Shown: positions 41,051-52,338 of the stretch, one piece after another
Position numbering within the stretch: position 1 is the first letter of the stretch
Layout of the letters: every line of letters starts with the position of its first letter
Origin: Eutreptiella sp. 'Long Island Sound 2002'
Taxonomy: Eukaryota > Euglenozoa > Euglenophyceae > Eutreptiales > Eutreptiaceae
DNA length: 64,000 bases
Direction of reading: 5' to 3'
Assembly: GCA_964036045.1 (NCBI GenBank)
Contig: OZ038380.1
Location: 164,927,872-164,991,871 of the forward strand
Notes under the pieces: generated by a model
What the model was told of the DNA's origin: nothing
What the model saw: only the letters and a program-made list of their open reading frames with translations
Databases searched by the model: none
Translations under genes and position numbers: made by a program

Positions 41051-42230
41051 GTAAGAAATTTCTGGAGCCCGTCTTCGCCAAAATTTGACATTTTTCGTCA
41101 AAAATGGGCCAAAAAAGGCCATTTTTTTGCCAAAAATAGGTTTTTTGCCCTGTTGTGGACTGGCAACGACCCCCCCCCCCCTATTTTGAGGGTGCCCAAT
41201 ACAAAAAAACACGTCTCAGGAACAAACAAGTTCATACTGACCAATTTCTGGAGCCCGTCTTCGCCAAAATTTGACATTTTTCGTCAAAAATGGGCCAAAA
41301 AAGGCCATTTTTTTGCCAAAAATAGGTTTTTTGCCCTGTCGTGGACTGGCAACGACCCCCCCCCCCTATTTTGAGGGTGCCCAATACAAAAAGCCACGTC
41401 TCAGGAACGAACAAGTTCATACTGACCAATTTCTGGAGCCCGTCTTCGCCAAAATTTGACATTTTTCGTCAAAAATGGGCCAAAAAAGGCCATTTTTTTT
41501 GCCAAAAATAGGTTTTTTGCCCTGTCGTGGACTGGCAACGACCCCCCCCCCCTATTTTGAGGGTGCCCAATACAAAAAACACGTCTCAGGAACGAACAAG
41601 TTCATACTGACCAATTTCTGGAGCCCGTCTTCGCCAAAATTTGACATTTTTCGTCAAAAATGGGCCAAAAAAGGCCATTTTTTTGGCCAAAAATAGGTTT
41701 TTTTTGCCCTGTGATGGACTGGCAACGACCCCCCCCCCCTATTTTGAGGGTGCCCGATACAAGAAAAAACGTCCCAGGAGCAAACAACCTCATAAAGACC
41801 AATTTCTGCAGCCCGTCTTCGCCAAAATTTGACATTTTTCGTCAAAAATGGGCCAAAAAAAGGCCATTTTTTGGCCGAAAATAGGTTTTTTTGCTCCGTG
41901 GGGGACTGGCAACGACCTCCCCCCCCTATTTTGAGGGTGCCCAATACAAAAAAACACTTCTTAGCATCAAGAAAAGTCATACAGACCAATTTCTGCAGCC
42001 TGTCTTCGCCAAAATCTGCCATTTTTTGTCAAAAATGTGCCAAAATTTGCCATTTTTTGGCCCGAAACAGGTTTTTTCGCCCTGGCGGGGACTTCCAAGA
42101 CCCCCCCCCCTATTTCAAGGGTGCCCGATGCAACAAAAACGCGTCACAGGAGCAAAGGAATGCACATGGACCAGTTTTGGCAGCCTCTCTCCGCCAAAAT
42201 GTCACATTTTTCGTCAAAAATCAGCCAAAA
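41050..42230 (+). repeat. Right subterminal tandem repeat, ~185-bp units (about 7)
   Basis: Each unit has TTCTGGAGCCCGTCTTCGCC, AAAATTTGACATTTTTCGTC, a GCCAAAAA tract and a C-run followed by TATTTTGAGGGTGCCC. Units diverge toward the right end. The GGCC(A/T)TTTT motifs recall the left array, so both ends carry similar subterminal arrays. Confidence 0.9.
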
Positions 42231-42269
42231 TTAATTTTGGGATGAGCCTGCTTCATAAAATCATAGGTG
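42228..42269 (-). repeat. Right terminal inverted repeat of the DNA transposon
   Basis: Perfect complement of the left 19 bases, with the inner AATTTTGGGAT block mirrored. Confidence 0.9.
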
Positions 42270-44196
42270 CAGAGCTGGCACAAGGAGCATGTCGACACCC
42301 CCTCAGGACCAGCGGCTAGGAGGGCCCGATGGCACGAGACGTTCGCCAAGTTCGACCTCAGCGTCGTGTACGTCCCGGGGAAGGACAACACTGTGGCAGA
42401 TTGCCTCAGTCGCTGGGCCTACCCCGCGGGCAAGGCGTGGATGGACATATCCAGCCATGGCGACGCCGAGGAGACCGAGGAGGCCAAGCGCATCATCGAG
42501 ATGGAGAAGGTCATGGAGCAAGAGGGGGTCAAGTGTTTTGTGGTGATGGCAAACCGTACAGGCCTGGCCAAGTTCCGGGGCGCCCGCGTCCAAGCTATTC
42601 GAGAGGAAACCCTCGAGCAATGGATGGTCGCCCCTGTAGAGCTAGTCAGGTCGGTGCTCACAGAGGACTGGTCGGATGACTACGCGGCATCCGAGCACTG
42701 GAGCAAGTACTGGAATGCCGTGAGCGCCCCGTCGGACGACGAATGGCCCGAGGGCTTGACCGAGGATGGCGACAAGTTGTTCCTCAAGGACAAGCTGCAT
42801 GGTGCCCGAAAACCGAGTGGAGGAGCTCATTGACCATTGGCACAACGCCCAGCTCATGCATCCTGGCCGAGACAAGATGCAGCAGGACCTGGAATGGCGT
42901 TTCAAGTTCCCACCGGGGTACTACGCCATCCTGGATAGGTACTGCAGCGACTGTGCCGTGTGTCGGGCCACGAAGAGCCCCAACCACTCCACAGCGGGCA
43001 ATCCGGTGTACACGGCTATACCGGAGGCCCCTATGCGGTCTGTAGCCATGGATGTATTCGCCATGCCTGAGGTCACCGTTGAAGGAGAGACCTATGACTG
43101 TGTCATCCTGGTGGTGGATAGGCACAGTGGGTATATCGTGGCAGTCCCGGGCAAGAAGTCCAAGAAGAAGGACAAGAAGGACAAGCATGGAGTGGGGCTG
43201 CAGGCCAAGACCGTCGCTAATGCCATGATCAGGCATTGGCTGACGATTTTCGATGTCCCAGCTGTCATCTGCAGCGATCGGGGCAGTCAATTCGTGGGGA
43301 CGTGGTTCAAGACGATGTGTAAGCACATGGGGATTCGGCACGCCAAGACCGTGGCTTACCACAGCCGGTCGAATGGCCGTGCTGAAGTGGCCGGGCGGCA
43401 GATGTTCGAGAAGTTCCGCCAGCTGCACATTGACGAACCGGGCCGGAACTGGTATAACTCGCTGTGGAGAGTGCTCCAGGCGTATCACGACCTTCCGGGA
43501 CCCACTGGACTGTCGCCCCATCGCATCCTGTTCCTACGGGATCGAGTGTCACGCACTCTCCCGTGGATGAACCATGGCAAAGTGGCCCGGGATGCGAATG
43601 CCATGATGGCTGAGGCGGACGACACGGCGGCCAAGGTGTGCAAGGCACTACAGGACGAGCATGACAAGAGGGCCAAGTACTTCAAGCAGGGAAAAGTCCA
43701 GAAGTATGCTCTCCAAGACACCGTGTGGGTGGAGCGGCACCACAAGGATGTCCTGTCCAGGCATCGGCAGGCATCTTGGTATGTGCCGGGGGTAATCGTG
43801 CGGAAGGTCGGGCAGGATGTGTATGCGGTTCGTGTGGGGGATAACAAGATCCTGGACCGCGACCATACCCAGCTTCGTCCCCGAGCACCAGACCCCAGCG
43901 GACGTCCCGTCACCTTCGAGTTCACGGCCGGCGATGTGGACTCGGACGACGAGGGTGAGGACGACGACTTCACCGCTGAGAAGATCCTGGCGGACAAGCC
44001 GGACCCGGGGACGCCTGGGGGCAGGCTTTATAAAGTCCGTTGGAAAGGATTCGCCGCATCCAGGGACTCGTGGGAACCTCCGAGCAGTTTTGTGCCGAGG
44101 TACACCACGGTCTGGATGGACTACCTAAAGAAAAAGAATATTTCTTTGGATGTCAAGGACGTATTGGTCCATTTGGTTGCTGCTGTAGCACCGTAA
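42270..44196 (+). pseudogene. Pol C-terminal part, element C: RNase H end, integrase, chromodomain
   Basis: It resumes RNase H with the Ty3-typical segment GPAARRARWHETFAKFDLSV and YVPGKDNTVADCLSRW. One extra base near 42799 shifts the frame into the integrase. Integrase zinc site: HWHNAQLMHPG and CSDCAVC. Catalytic core: VAMDVFAM (D), ICSDRGSQFVG (D), SNGRAEVAGRQMFEKFR (E). The C-terminus is a chromodomain (FTAEKILADKPDP ... LYKVRWKGF ... DSWEPPSSF), which in chromoviruses directs integration to modified histones. The stop is TAA at 44194-44196. Structure is otherwise complete. Confidence 0.9.
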
Positions 44197-44577
44197 TGGA
44201 TCCCCCTTGGCATTTTGTTTGTTTCTGTGATTGAGGAGACGGGTGAGGGCGTTCATCCGGGGATTTTTCGGCCTTGATTGGCCATATACCCCCTTCACTC
44301 GATCTCCACGTATATATTTCACTGTGGTATACTTTTTTAGGTCGACCAACGACGTTTTTCTATCTTTGATCCCCTTGGTCCATGTTGTAGATCAAGAGGA
44401 GACCGGATATGGCGTAACGCACCGATTTTCAGTCCCCTCACCCCTCCCACGGGGCATGGGGGACGCCTACGACGTGTGTGGGGCCTCCATGTGTCCTTGG
44501 GACATGGAGGGGGGGGTTGGAGCCCATTGGGGTCCTCCCGTCCTCTCTTCAATGACTTCGGAGCGGTAACAACGCTC
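44197..44577. other. 3' untranslated region of element C
   Basis: 381 bases between pol and the polypurine tract; no further coding signal seen. Confidence 0.6.
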
Positions 44578-44589
44578 TGAGAAGGGGGG
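44578..44589 (+). other. Polypurine tract of element C
   Basis: A GAGAAGGGGGG purine run directly abuts the 3' LTR start, where plus-strand DNA synthesis is primed in LTR retrotransposons. Confidence 0.85.
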
Positions 44590-46892
44590 TGAAGCCGGTT
44601 CGGACCCCCGTGGCCATCTTGGGGTCACTTGGGGTGTGTATCTATGTGCCGGCAAGCCGCCATTGGCTGATATCATACCCTCCCATCCACCTGAACTAAC
44701 CCGATGTGATAGTGTGATAGGTTTGGCCATTCCGGCTACGAGCGGCCATAGTCAGTACCGAGGCGCCGCAAGCGGCCGTAATTTTTCAGCCTTTCGTTCT
44801 GATGGTCAATGTATCGGCGACCGTCAGTTGGCTCGCGATTTTGCGTTAAGCGATTGGTTAACTGTTATTTCCAGATATTTGGGCGGATATTCCGTTGAAG
44901 GGTCAGATTTCATCAGCAAAGGGTTCGTTGCTTCCGCAATTCTCTAAAAAAGCACTCGAAATTTTAATCAGAATTTTTCGCGATGTCGAAATCGGATTTT
45001 CGACTTCGACATCGCCGCACTTGATTTGGACTTCTTCGAGTGGTCAAACTCCTTTCCCTATGCCCGAATCAGGTTTCCCTTATACTTGCCACCCATTTGA
45101 CTTGGAGATATAAGGGAAACAAAAATGAATCGTGGGACCACTTTGAAGGACCATATCTACGCGCGATTGTGAGGAAAGAGAATAAAGAAGGTTGGGTTGC
45201 AAACGCCTTGGTCTCAACTTAATTTGGGAAGCATCAAACGCCTTTGGTGTGTACACATGCCCGATATAGCAAGGGATAATGGTCAAGAGGGAATAAAGTG
45301 ATGTATAACTCTTGGACCGTGCAACCGAACATTTTATTGTGACTTTCGAGTGTACCGCATGAGTGTTGGGGTTGCATAGATACTTTCCTTGGGTTCCCAC
45401 GCATTTTTAACGTGAAGTTATGTCCATGGAGGGACATGACATATCATGGTGGGAGCCACTTTTGAGGGTATGTTTTATATGCATGGTATATGTTTTGTTA
45501 TGCTCACGCCCATGTTATATATCTTCGTGTGGCCGAAGGGATGGGGAGCCATACGTGACAAGGGTTTTGCCCATGTCTCAATTGTGGAATTCAAAGCGCT
45601 AGACCAAGTCTACCGCTTATGTATTGCTCATGGTATGTTTGGCAAAGAGATCCATGAGTGCACTCCCATTTTCATGGGGCATGTAGATATGGGTGGCGAA
45701 GGTATCTCCATGCGCCCGATTGGGGATGCAAGTAGGGGAATTGTTCGCAAATGGTTCGAATCATTTGTGTATTGAACCATGAGCGGATATCATGGGTGAG
45801 CATAGAGATATACTATCATAACAACTTTGTATTTGGTCATATTTTCATGTTTTTGACCTCAATTTTTGCTCATTTTTGCGTTTTGTGTACTTACCTGGTC
45901 AGCAAACAGCAAGAAGCCTATGGAGAGTCGAACCATGGTATGTTGTTCATATGTTGGCATATGCTTTGGAGTTGAACACCACCATATGCCGGATCGAGTA
46001 CTCCATTTGGCTTGGCGCACGAGAGATTACAAGAATTGGTCTCAAAATCATGGGCTGACTTGGGCAGTGCGTGGCGCCCATATCCGAAGGGGTTTCGAGG
46101 GTAAAATGGGGATGTACATGGGCATTGGTCTTTGGTCTCTATCCTCCATGAATACTGGACTTCGATTCCATGCATGCTTTGAGCCTTCGGATAAGTAGTA
46201 ACTTCAATTTTGAGCTTATATTTGATATATGGCCAATATGGTGTAAATTGGCAGTTTTTTGACATGTTATGAGTTCAAACTCATAGGTCATTTCTCTAAG
46301 CCCATTCGACTCCAAGTCCAACCAAGGTTATGTCAGGGTAGGGCATGGTCCTGAGTGCCACTCTAGGCCATGACACGCCACCTCCCCTATTGGGCTAGGA
46401 TTTATAGGCTTGGGAGTGAACACATTTTTGGGGTTTATGTAGTGACTTGTGACACATGGCATTCAGCCATCTCATTTGACCTGGTTCAGGGCAATATGTT
46501 GGTGAGTCAAGGGAAGGTCTTGAGTCCAAGGAATGAGGGGTTTATGGCTGTGAATGTGTATGTTTACCTCTTTCCCCAACTTTGCTTTATTTGTGTTCAT
46601 ATGCCAACTTCAGGGCTTTCTTCCTTGGTGCAATTCTTGTACATGCCCGCCACCATGGGAATACCGGTGTGCTGAACGAAAGCCCGCAGCCTGATTTGGA
46701 TTGTGAATTGGGTTATTGCTGTATTTGTGGGATCTGGTTGCCATTCGGGGTTGAAGGAGGATTTTATTTTCTATATTTTTGGATTTGGAACCTTGGATTT
46801 TGAGCAATGCAATCGTTGATCAGGAGCAAATCGGCAGGGGTTACAGGCGGAAGGGGCACAGCGGGGGCTGGTCCTGGTAGGGACCTTCTTTA
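44590..46892 (+). repeat. 3' LTR of element C (2303 bp)
   Basis: Near-identical to 22204-24561, minus a 54-base segment. Starts TGAAGCCGG, ends CTTCTTTA. Confidence 0.92.
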
Positions 46893-46896
46893 TTTC
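46893..46896 (+). repeat. 4-bp target-site duplication TTTC (right)
   Basis: Matches 22200-22203; family-B gag resumes after it. Confidence 0.7.
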
Positions 46897-48176
46897 TTTC
46901 TCCAGCGCCAGCTCCAGGAGTAGCACGCATAGATCCTCGTAGCGGAGGGATCTAGTCTTGCGCTCTGCCGTCGAACGGCACTCGTCCCATAGCTCTCGAG
47001 GGAGCTTGGCCACCAACCAGAACAGCAGGTCGTCGCTGCTGTAGGAACCGGGCGTCAATCGTCCAGCCCAGTGATCCAGGTCCGCCAACAGCTCAGAGAC
47101 CCTGCCAGGTTTGGGGTTGTTGGGCAGCATGGGCAGGTTCTGGATCTCGGCCCTGATGGAGAGGTCGGTTTCGTAGGTCGGGTACTGCCTCTCCAAGGCA
47201 ACCAACACATCGGCAAAGGTGGCGGAATTAGTCACGATCTGTCTGACCTGCTTCTCCAGGTACTTGGTCTTGCAGCACTGCAGGAGCAGATCGCACTTCA
47301 CCCGTCCACTAGCGTGGGTTTGCCCGGTCAATCGGGGGAAACCAGCCAAAATTCTCAGCAAACTCGCTGAGGTCTTTGCCTGTGAACTCAGGCAGGTTCA
47401 CCACGAGCTTGGAGGTGGCAATAGCCTTAGCCTCCTGAGACCTGCGTCCCTCAGGGCGTCGGGTCTTCCTCTTCTTCTTCTTCTTCTTCCCACTTGGGTT
47501 CTCGGGGTCTTCCGGGTCGTCGTCCTCAGAGGGCGAAGCAGAAGTCATCGACGGCGGCTCATCATGGGAGGGGTCTCCGCCTAGATCACTAGAGCCATAG
47601 GGCTCCACGTCAACCATTGCCCTCAAGGCTGTCGGCCCCAGCCGGTCCAGCTCGGCTCTCATAGAATTCGTCACGTGGCTGTAGGGCGGCTGGGCCGTTC
47701 TCGGTATGAAAGGGCTTCTCGGTATCTCTGCAGGGGTCGGCATCGGTCGGCTCCTCAGGCTCCCCAGGGTGTTTGTCAGCCCTGCCACCAGGTGGTTGGC
47801 CTGTACTTGATGGGGTGACACCCCCACAGTGGTAGGTGATGCTTGGGGCGGTATCATTAGGGGCTCCAGTTTTTCTCGAATCTCTTGAGTGAGGTCGCCC
47901 ACAATTTTAGAGGTGGCTCCTCGGAGCACCTCGTTGATCTCCGACCGGGTCAGGGACCTGTTGGAGGATCTCCCTGATCCTCTACTTCTTCCTCCAAGAG
48001 ACTCAGGTCCTCTCCTCAGCCCACTCAAGGTTGCATACCCAGGAACGTCCACATAGGCTCCAGGATGGTGATAGTCAGCCGCATACCATCGCGGCGCAGA
48101 ACTGGAGATCACCGGCTCACTGGCAGTAGTTGCCTCAGGGAACGCAGTGGTAGGTGGGCCCATACCATAGGCAGGG
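46897..48176 (-). pseudogene. Antisense family-B copy B', gag N-terminal and middle part
   Basis: On the minus strand it aligns with B gag from about 56072 to 57385: the YVDVPGYA repeat area, LTRSEINEVLRGATSKIVGD, a Lys tract, EFTGKDLSEFAENFG, and the capsid-like LTGQTHASGRVKCDLLLQCC region. One extra base near 47335 breaks the frame. Unlike B, it lacks the extra base at about 57222, so B's own frameshift is private. The right end is cut by the LTR of A2; the left end continues across element C at 22203. Confidence 0.88.
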
Positions 48177-48883
48177 AGTAAGAAAAAGTCACTGCCATGT
48201 CTTTCTTGGAGGGCTTGATCCAGGCGAAGCCCCCCTTAAAACCCTTTTGTTGATGCTAAGACAGACTTAAGTGTTTTTATCTCTCTTTTGTTGCCTAAAG
48301 TACACTTTCTCAAAGTAACTAGGGTTGTGACCCTAGCCCCCCATGAAGTTCACCCCTACCACTCAACTGAGCGGAGGTACCTTCCTTCATGGAGGATATA
48401 CCGAAATAAAACAGGCATTTCATGCTTTAGGCCTTGGAGGTTAAGCCTAGTGGTCTCCCACCCCAAGACCCCTATACTCAATTGTTTCTACCACTTATTG
48501 TGGTCCCACTTTGTAACTGTTTCTGAATTCAGTTGCTTGGCCAAGTCATTTTCTGTGTGGTCCTGACATCTATGCCCCTCAGTCCTAACCAGCACCATTT
48601 CACCCAAAAGAGTGCACATGAAGTGCCTAATGCAACTTCTGAGGCAAGAGTAAGACCAATTTTCATATAAATTCTTTTGTATTATCCATTTGTGATTGAA
48701 TCCATGTGTATAAACCTGCTTTGTCTATCTGCAGCCCTTCTGTGTTACACTGGATTTCAAACTATTCATTGATTCGATCCATATCCTGTTCTTGCTCTAC
48801 TTGCTGCTTTGGTTTGGGTTCTCAACTACAAAACCTGCAGGAATACATCAAAAGATCTAGGGCATAATTCAAGGACATCTTTC
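48177..48883 (+). repeat. 5' LTR of element A2 (707 bp)
   Basis: Near-identical to 927-1635; starts AGTAAGAAAAAGT. Confidence 0.88.
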
Positions 48884-48899
48884 CGGTAGCAGAGACAGT
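48884..48899 (+). other. Primer-binding site of element A2
   Basis: CGGTAGCAGAGACAGT, identical to A1 at 1636. Confidence 0.6.
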
Positions 48900-48965
48900 C
48901 CCTTGTGACCTTTTGAACCGACCCTGAGAAGAAGTGCAGCACAAAAGCTCAACAACAAGTTCAGC

Positions 48966-51157
48966 ATGTCCACGCCAAGCGTCAGGACCTGGCCCATCCG
49001 AACTGTCCAAGTGCAAATGGGCAGCATGGCCCACCCAATGAGTGAACCACCTTACCGAGCTCCACATCATCTCAGTGGCGCATCTGGGTCCCAAGGAGAT
49101 CCAGAACGCAGAAGGGCGGAAGAAAATAAAGGCCTTACCACTGAGGCCTTAGCAGCACACGGTGGAGACAGCTTCAGTCACCTCCACAGACGTTTAGCTG
49201 CCTCAATATCCAGATCCAATTGTCCAGCTTCATCCTCAACTGCCATTGAAGGACCTGAGGAGTATGAGGAGCTGAAGAAGAAGATGGATGAGTACATCCT
49301 ACATGCGGAGTACTACAAATCCATCCGTGGGGAAGATGGAGAGGAGCCATTGGCTGTACATGGATCCAGACCACGTACAGACCTAGGGTCCTACGCGCAC
49401 TCTGGTCCTCCGTCCACTGCATCCCTGCCAAGACGACTAAGACCTGAGTATCCAAGACCATGTCGTCCAACCCAGAGGGCTCCCAAAGTGGGTCCAACCC
49501 GAGTCGAAGAACAACATCATCCAAGGCCAACCTACGGTGCCCTGGATCATACGGCCGAGCTGCTCGCCAAACTCCTGTCTGGATCAGAAGATCCAGATGT
49601 GACGGCCCTATCGGAGGCCATTAAGGCTAAACTAGGTATTGCAGAACCCTTACCCAAGCCAGAGTTGCCCTCTCTCTCTCCAGGACTGAGTACCCTGGCC
49701 GAAGATCTCAAGAGATCAAGGGTCTCAAGGCTGTTGCCTAAAGTTACCTGCCCCAGCCCCTTTCACCCCCGTGCCAGGACAGTGCCTATGGCTGATCTAC
49801 AGGACGTGCCTGTCACAGAGAGTGAGAGAAGCGGGCTGTCAGCCCTGGCCCCTCTTGCCGGCGTGTCGCCTTCAGGCCTAACTCCGGGGGGTGGGAAAAC
49901 GGGCAGACCAATTGCCCAGGCGAACATGCAGCTGGAGATGCCGGAGTTCGACCCCAAAAATCTGCCCGAATGGGCAGAATAATTTGCAGAATTCCTTTTG
50001 TTGACTGGCCAATCCCATGTGGATGTGGCCACCAAATGTTCACTGCTAAAACGCTCATGCAAAAAGAAGTTTTTGCAAAAACAGGTGAAACAGATTGTGA
50101 AAACCTGTTCTACCTGGGCAGAGGTACTCCTGAGGTTGGAGAAAACATTCCCAGTCTATGAGACTGACCTCAGGGTACGCACACAGATTGAGGAGCTACC
50201 TATGCTCCCTGAGTATCCATCCGCTGCGCGAATTTCTGAGTATGTGTGCGACTTGGAGTACTTATTTTCGAGGATGAACGTGGGCTCCTACGGAGCCACT
50301 GAGCCCCACCTGTGGCTCATTAGTAAGATCCCCCAGCGTACGTGGGATGATTGCCGCTCCACCTCGGAGAGGAAGAGCAGGACCCACTCGTACGATGAAC
50401 TGGTGGATCTCTTGATTGAGCTAGCTCTTGAGAGAGGGAATGACTCCCACATGGAGAAATTCCTCAAGAAGCATTTGGGACGAGGTGGTACCCCTACCCC
50501 CGAACGTGGCGAAGGGAAGGGGCATTAAAATCCCACTAACACCAACCACGGAGGTGGTAAAGGGAGGGGCAACCTACGTGCCATGAACGAGGTTCAACCT
50601 GATGCAGGCACACACCCCCTGTTCTACTGCCGACCTGTCAATGACAAGGGGGGACCTTGTCATGCCTCCGACTGCGATCTCTGCAGTGGCTGTATGCTGC
50701 AGATGAAACGTCAGCAGCATACCAAAGATGGGAAAACTGTGACCCATCAGGACCATATCAGGTGTACCATCACCTGTGGTTACTGTGGCAAACGTCGTCA
50801 CTACGAGGACGAATGCCACATCAAGAAACGCGAGAGTGACTCAAGCGTCAGGAGGCGGAGCGCCAGAAGACCCAGACGCCCGCCAGAAATCCCCCGAACG
50901 GGGATAAAGGTGGTAAAGGAGGTGGCAAGGGGGGTGGCAAAACTGGACCCCCCAACCCCCAGAGGCGCTCATCAGCGCCCGTTGCTACACCCACTCCTGC
51001 TGCTACACCCGCTCCTGCCGCAGGTGACCCTAAGAAACGCCCCCAAGGGGATAACGCTACCCCTGAGGGGAATAATTCCAAGAAGAGGCGCTTGGCCTGG
51101 ATGGCCAAGTCCCTCATGGCTGCAGGGGTGGATGTGAAATTCCCTGATGAGGAATAG
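48966..51157 (+). pseudogene. Gag, element A2
   Basis: Starts at ATG 48966. The first 338 codons are open to TAA 49980-49982 (shared with A1), then the same frame continues with the capsid-like domain. A second TAA at 50526-50528 is private to A2. The zinc knuckle CGYCGKRRHYEDEC (CX2CX4HX4C) follows. A 4-base deletion near 50841, relative to A1, shifts the Lys/Pro-rich tail. The original frame reaches TAG 51155-51157, the gag-pol boundary. A1 and A2 share the first TAA but not the others, so their common parent already carried it. Confidence 0.85.
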
Positions 51158-51160
51158 GGG
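51155..51160 (+). promoter_or_regulatory. Gag-pol boundary stop UAG-GGG, element A2
   Basis: GAG GAA TAG GGG GGC GGC, with gag and protease in one frame. Conserved in A1, where the preceding codon differs, so the stop and its G-rich 3' context are kept. Confidence 0.55.
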
Positions 51161-52320
51161 GGCGGCTCCGAAGAGGAGGACTTGGTTTTCTGGATCCTCG
51201 TGAAAATCGGGGATCAGGTTTTTCGAGCGGTGCTTGATACCGGTGCAACACTTTCCATAGCGGCCCGGCGCCTGCTTAAGACTTTCAGGAAAACTAAGAC
51301 CGTGGCCATAAGAGTAGGGGATGGGCGTACCATCCATTCCTTGGGGGGGGTCGATGTGACCATATGTCTAGGCGACGAAACCGTGCCCCAACACTGCAGA
51401 GTGTTGGACACTGACGCCTTTGACATCGTCATTGGCACTGACTTTCTACGAAGGAACCCCCAGGTAAAAATGCTGTCCCTACAGCGTCCCTATTCTTTGC
51501 ACTGCGACTTTGGCAGTGGGCTATTCTCCGTTCCTTTGGAGCTGTCAGGACGAAAAGAGTCTGGGCTGCGCTACGCAGCCAAGACGAACTATCGTACTGA
51601 AAACTACCAACTGGCCCGTCACGTTCTTGAAAATGGACTGGCGGCCCTTCAGGTAAACCTGGATGAGATCCAGGTGGAATTGTTTGCGAGCCAACAACAG
51701 CACATCATGCAGTTGTACTGCTCGAAACAACTGAACAATGCTTTCCGTTTCTTCTGGAAAGCAATGGGCCTAGCGTATGCTAACCCTCCCTTCTCCCTGC
51801 TCGCGAAGGTTCTAACCAAAATCGCTTATGAGGGAGGAAGGGTTATTATGTGCACCCCTGACTGGGGCTGCTCTGGTGAACATGCCTACTGGCGCCGTAT
51901 GCTAGATCAAATGACCGTGGGAAGAGTGCAACTCCCCGACGGCCCCATCTATGTGCCTGAGGACTCAGACACAGCTATGCAGGCCCCTGAGTGGGCCAGT
52001 TTCCTGTCCATCGTCGATGGATCTCTCAATCCTGTACCCCTGTGTGACCTAGACCAGGTGCTACTGAAAGAGGTCATGGCCGAAAATCGTGGCCTGACCC
52101 TTTATGATCTCAAAAATCGATCTCCTGAGCACCTATCTGCCACACTTACAGGGTGTGAATCTCCTGATGACTATCTGGAACCTGCAGCTGCAAAAGAGGA
52201 TGCTGACGACCAACTGTCTGAGATCGCCAGCACTATTCCCTCTGTTGCTCCCAGCTGTGTTGACCTAAAACATAGTGCTTTCCTAGCCCAGCTGTTGCTA
52301 GAGGAGGTAGATCTAGAGTC

Positions 52321-52338
52321 AACCTCTGCACCCGCTTT
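52321..52338 (+). repeat. 18-bp target-site duplication (left) of the CCCH-ORF retroposon
   Basis: AACCTCTGCACCCGCTTT, repeated exactly at 54167-54184. Pol frame is restored when one copy and the insert are removed. Confidence 0.93.

Larger units (their letters stand above)
33432..42269 (+). mobile_element. 8.8-kb DNA transposon (CACC-ended) inserted in RNase H of element C
   Basis: Terminal inverted repeats: CACCTATGATTTTATGAAG at 33432-33450 and its exact complement at 42251-42269. After a 7-base mismatch block, ATCCCAAAATTA (about 33459-33471) is mirrored at about 42230-42242, giving roughly 40-bp imperfect termini. Host pol resumes at 42270 with QSWHKEH after TDHQSL on the left; at most a 1-bp (C) duplication fits. 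The element holds subterminal tandem repeats at both ends and one three-exon plus-strand gene. CACC ends suggest a CACTA-like family, but the encoded protein is not an obvious TNP2, so the superfamily is left open. Confidence 0.85.
22204..46892 (+). mobile_element. Ty3 chromovirus C, 24.7 kb with nested insertions
   Basis: The two LTRs are near-identical direct repeats. Directly inside the 5' LTR is a TGGTAGCAGAGG primer-binding site, and directly outside the 3' LTR is a purine tract. The internal region encodes gag, protease, a degenerate Dam-like domain, RT, RNase H, integrase and a chromodomain, in Ty3 order. Three later insertions (27968-28727, 29218-31118, 33432-42269) sit in pol. Without them the element would be about 13.2 kb. 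It inserted into the gag of an antisense family-B copy. Confidence 0.93.

Noticed and set aside
40015-42230. Possible CRISPR array
   Set aside because: Repeats are contiguous tandem units without unique spacers, in a eukaryotic transposon.
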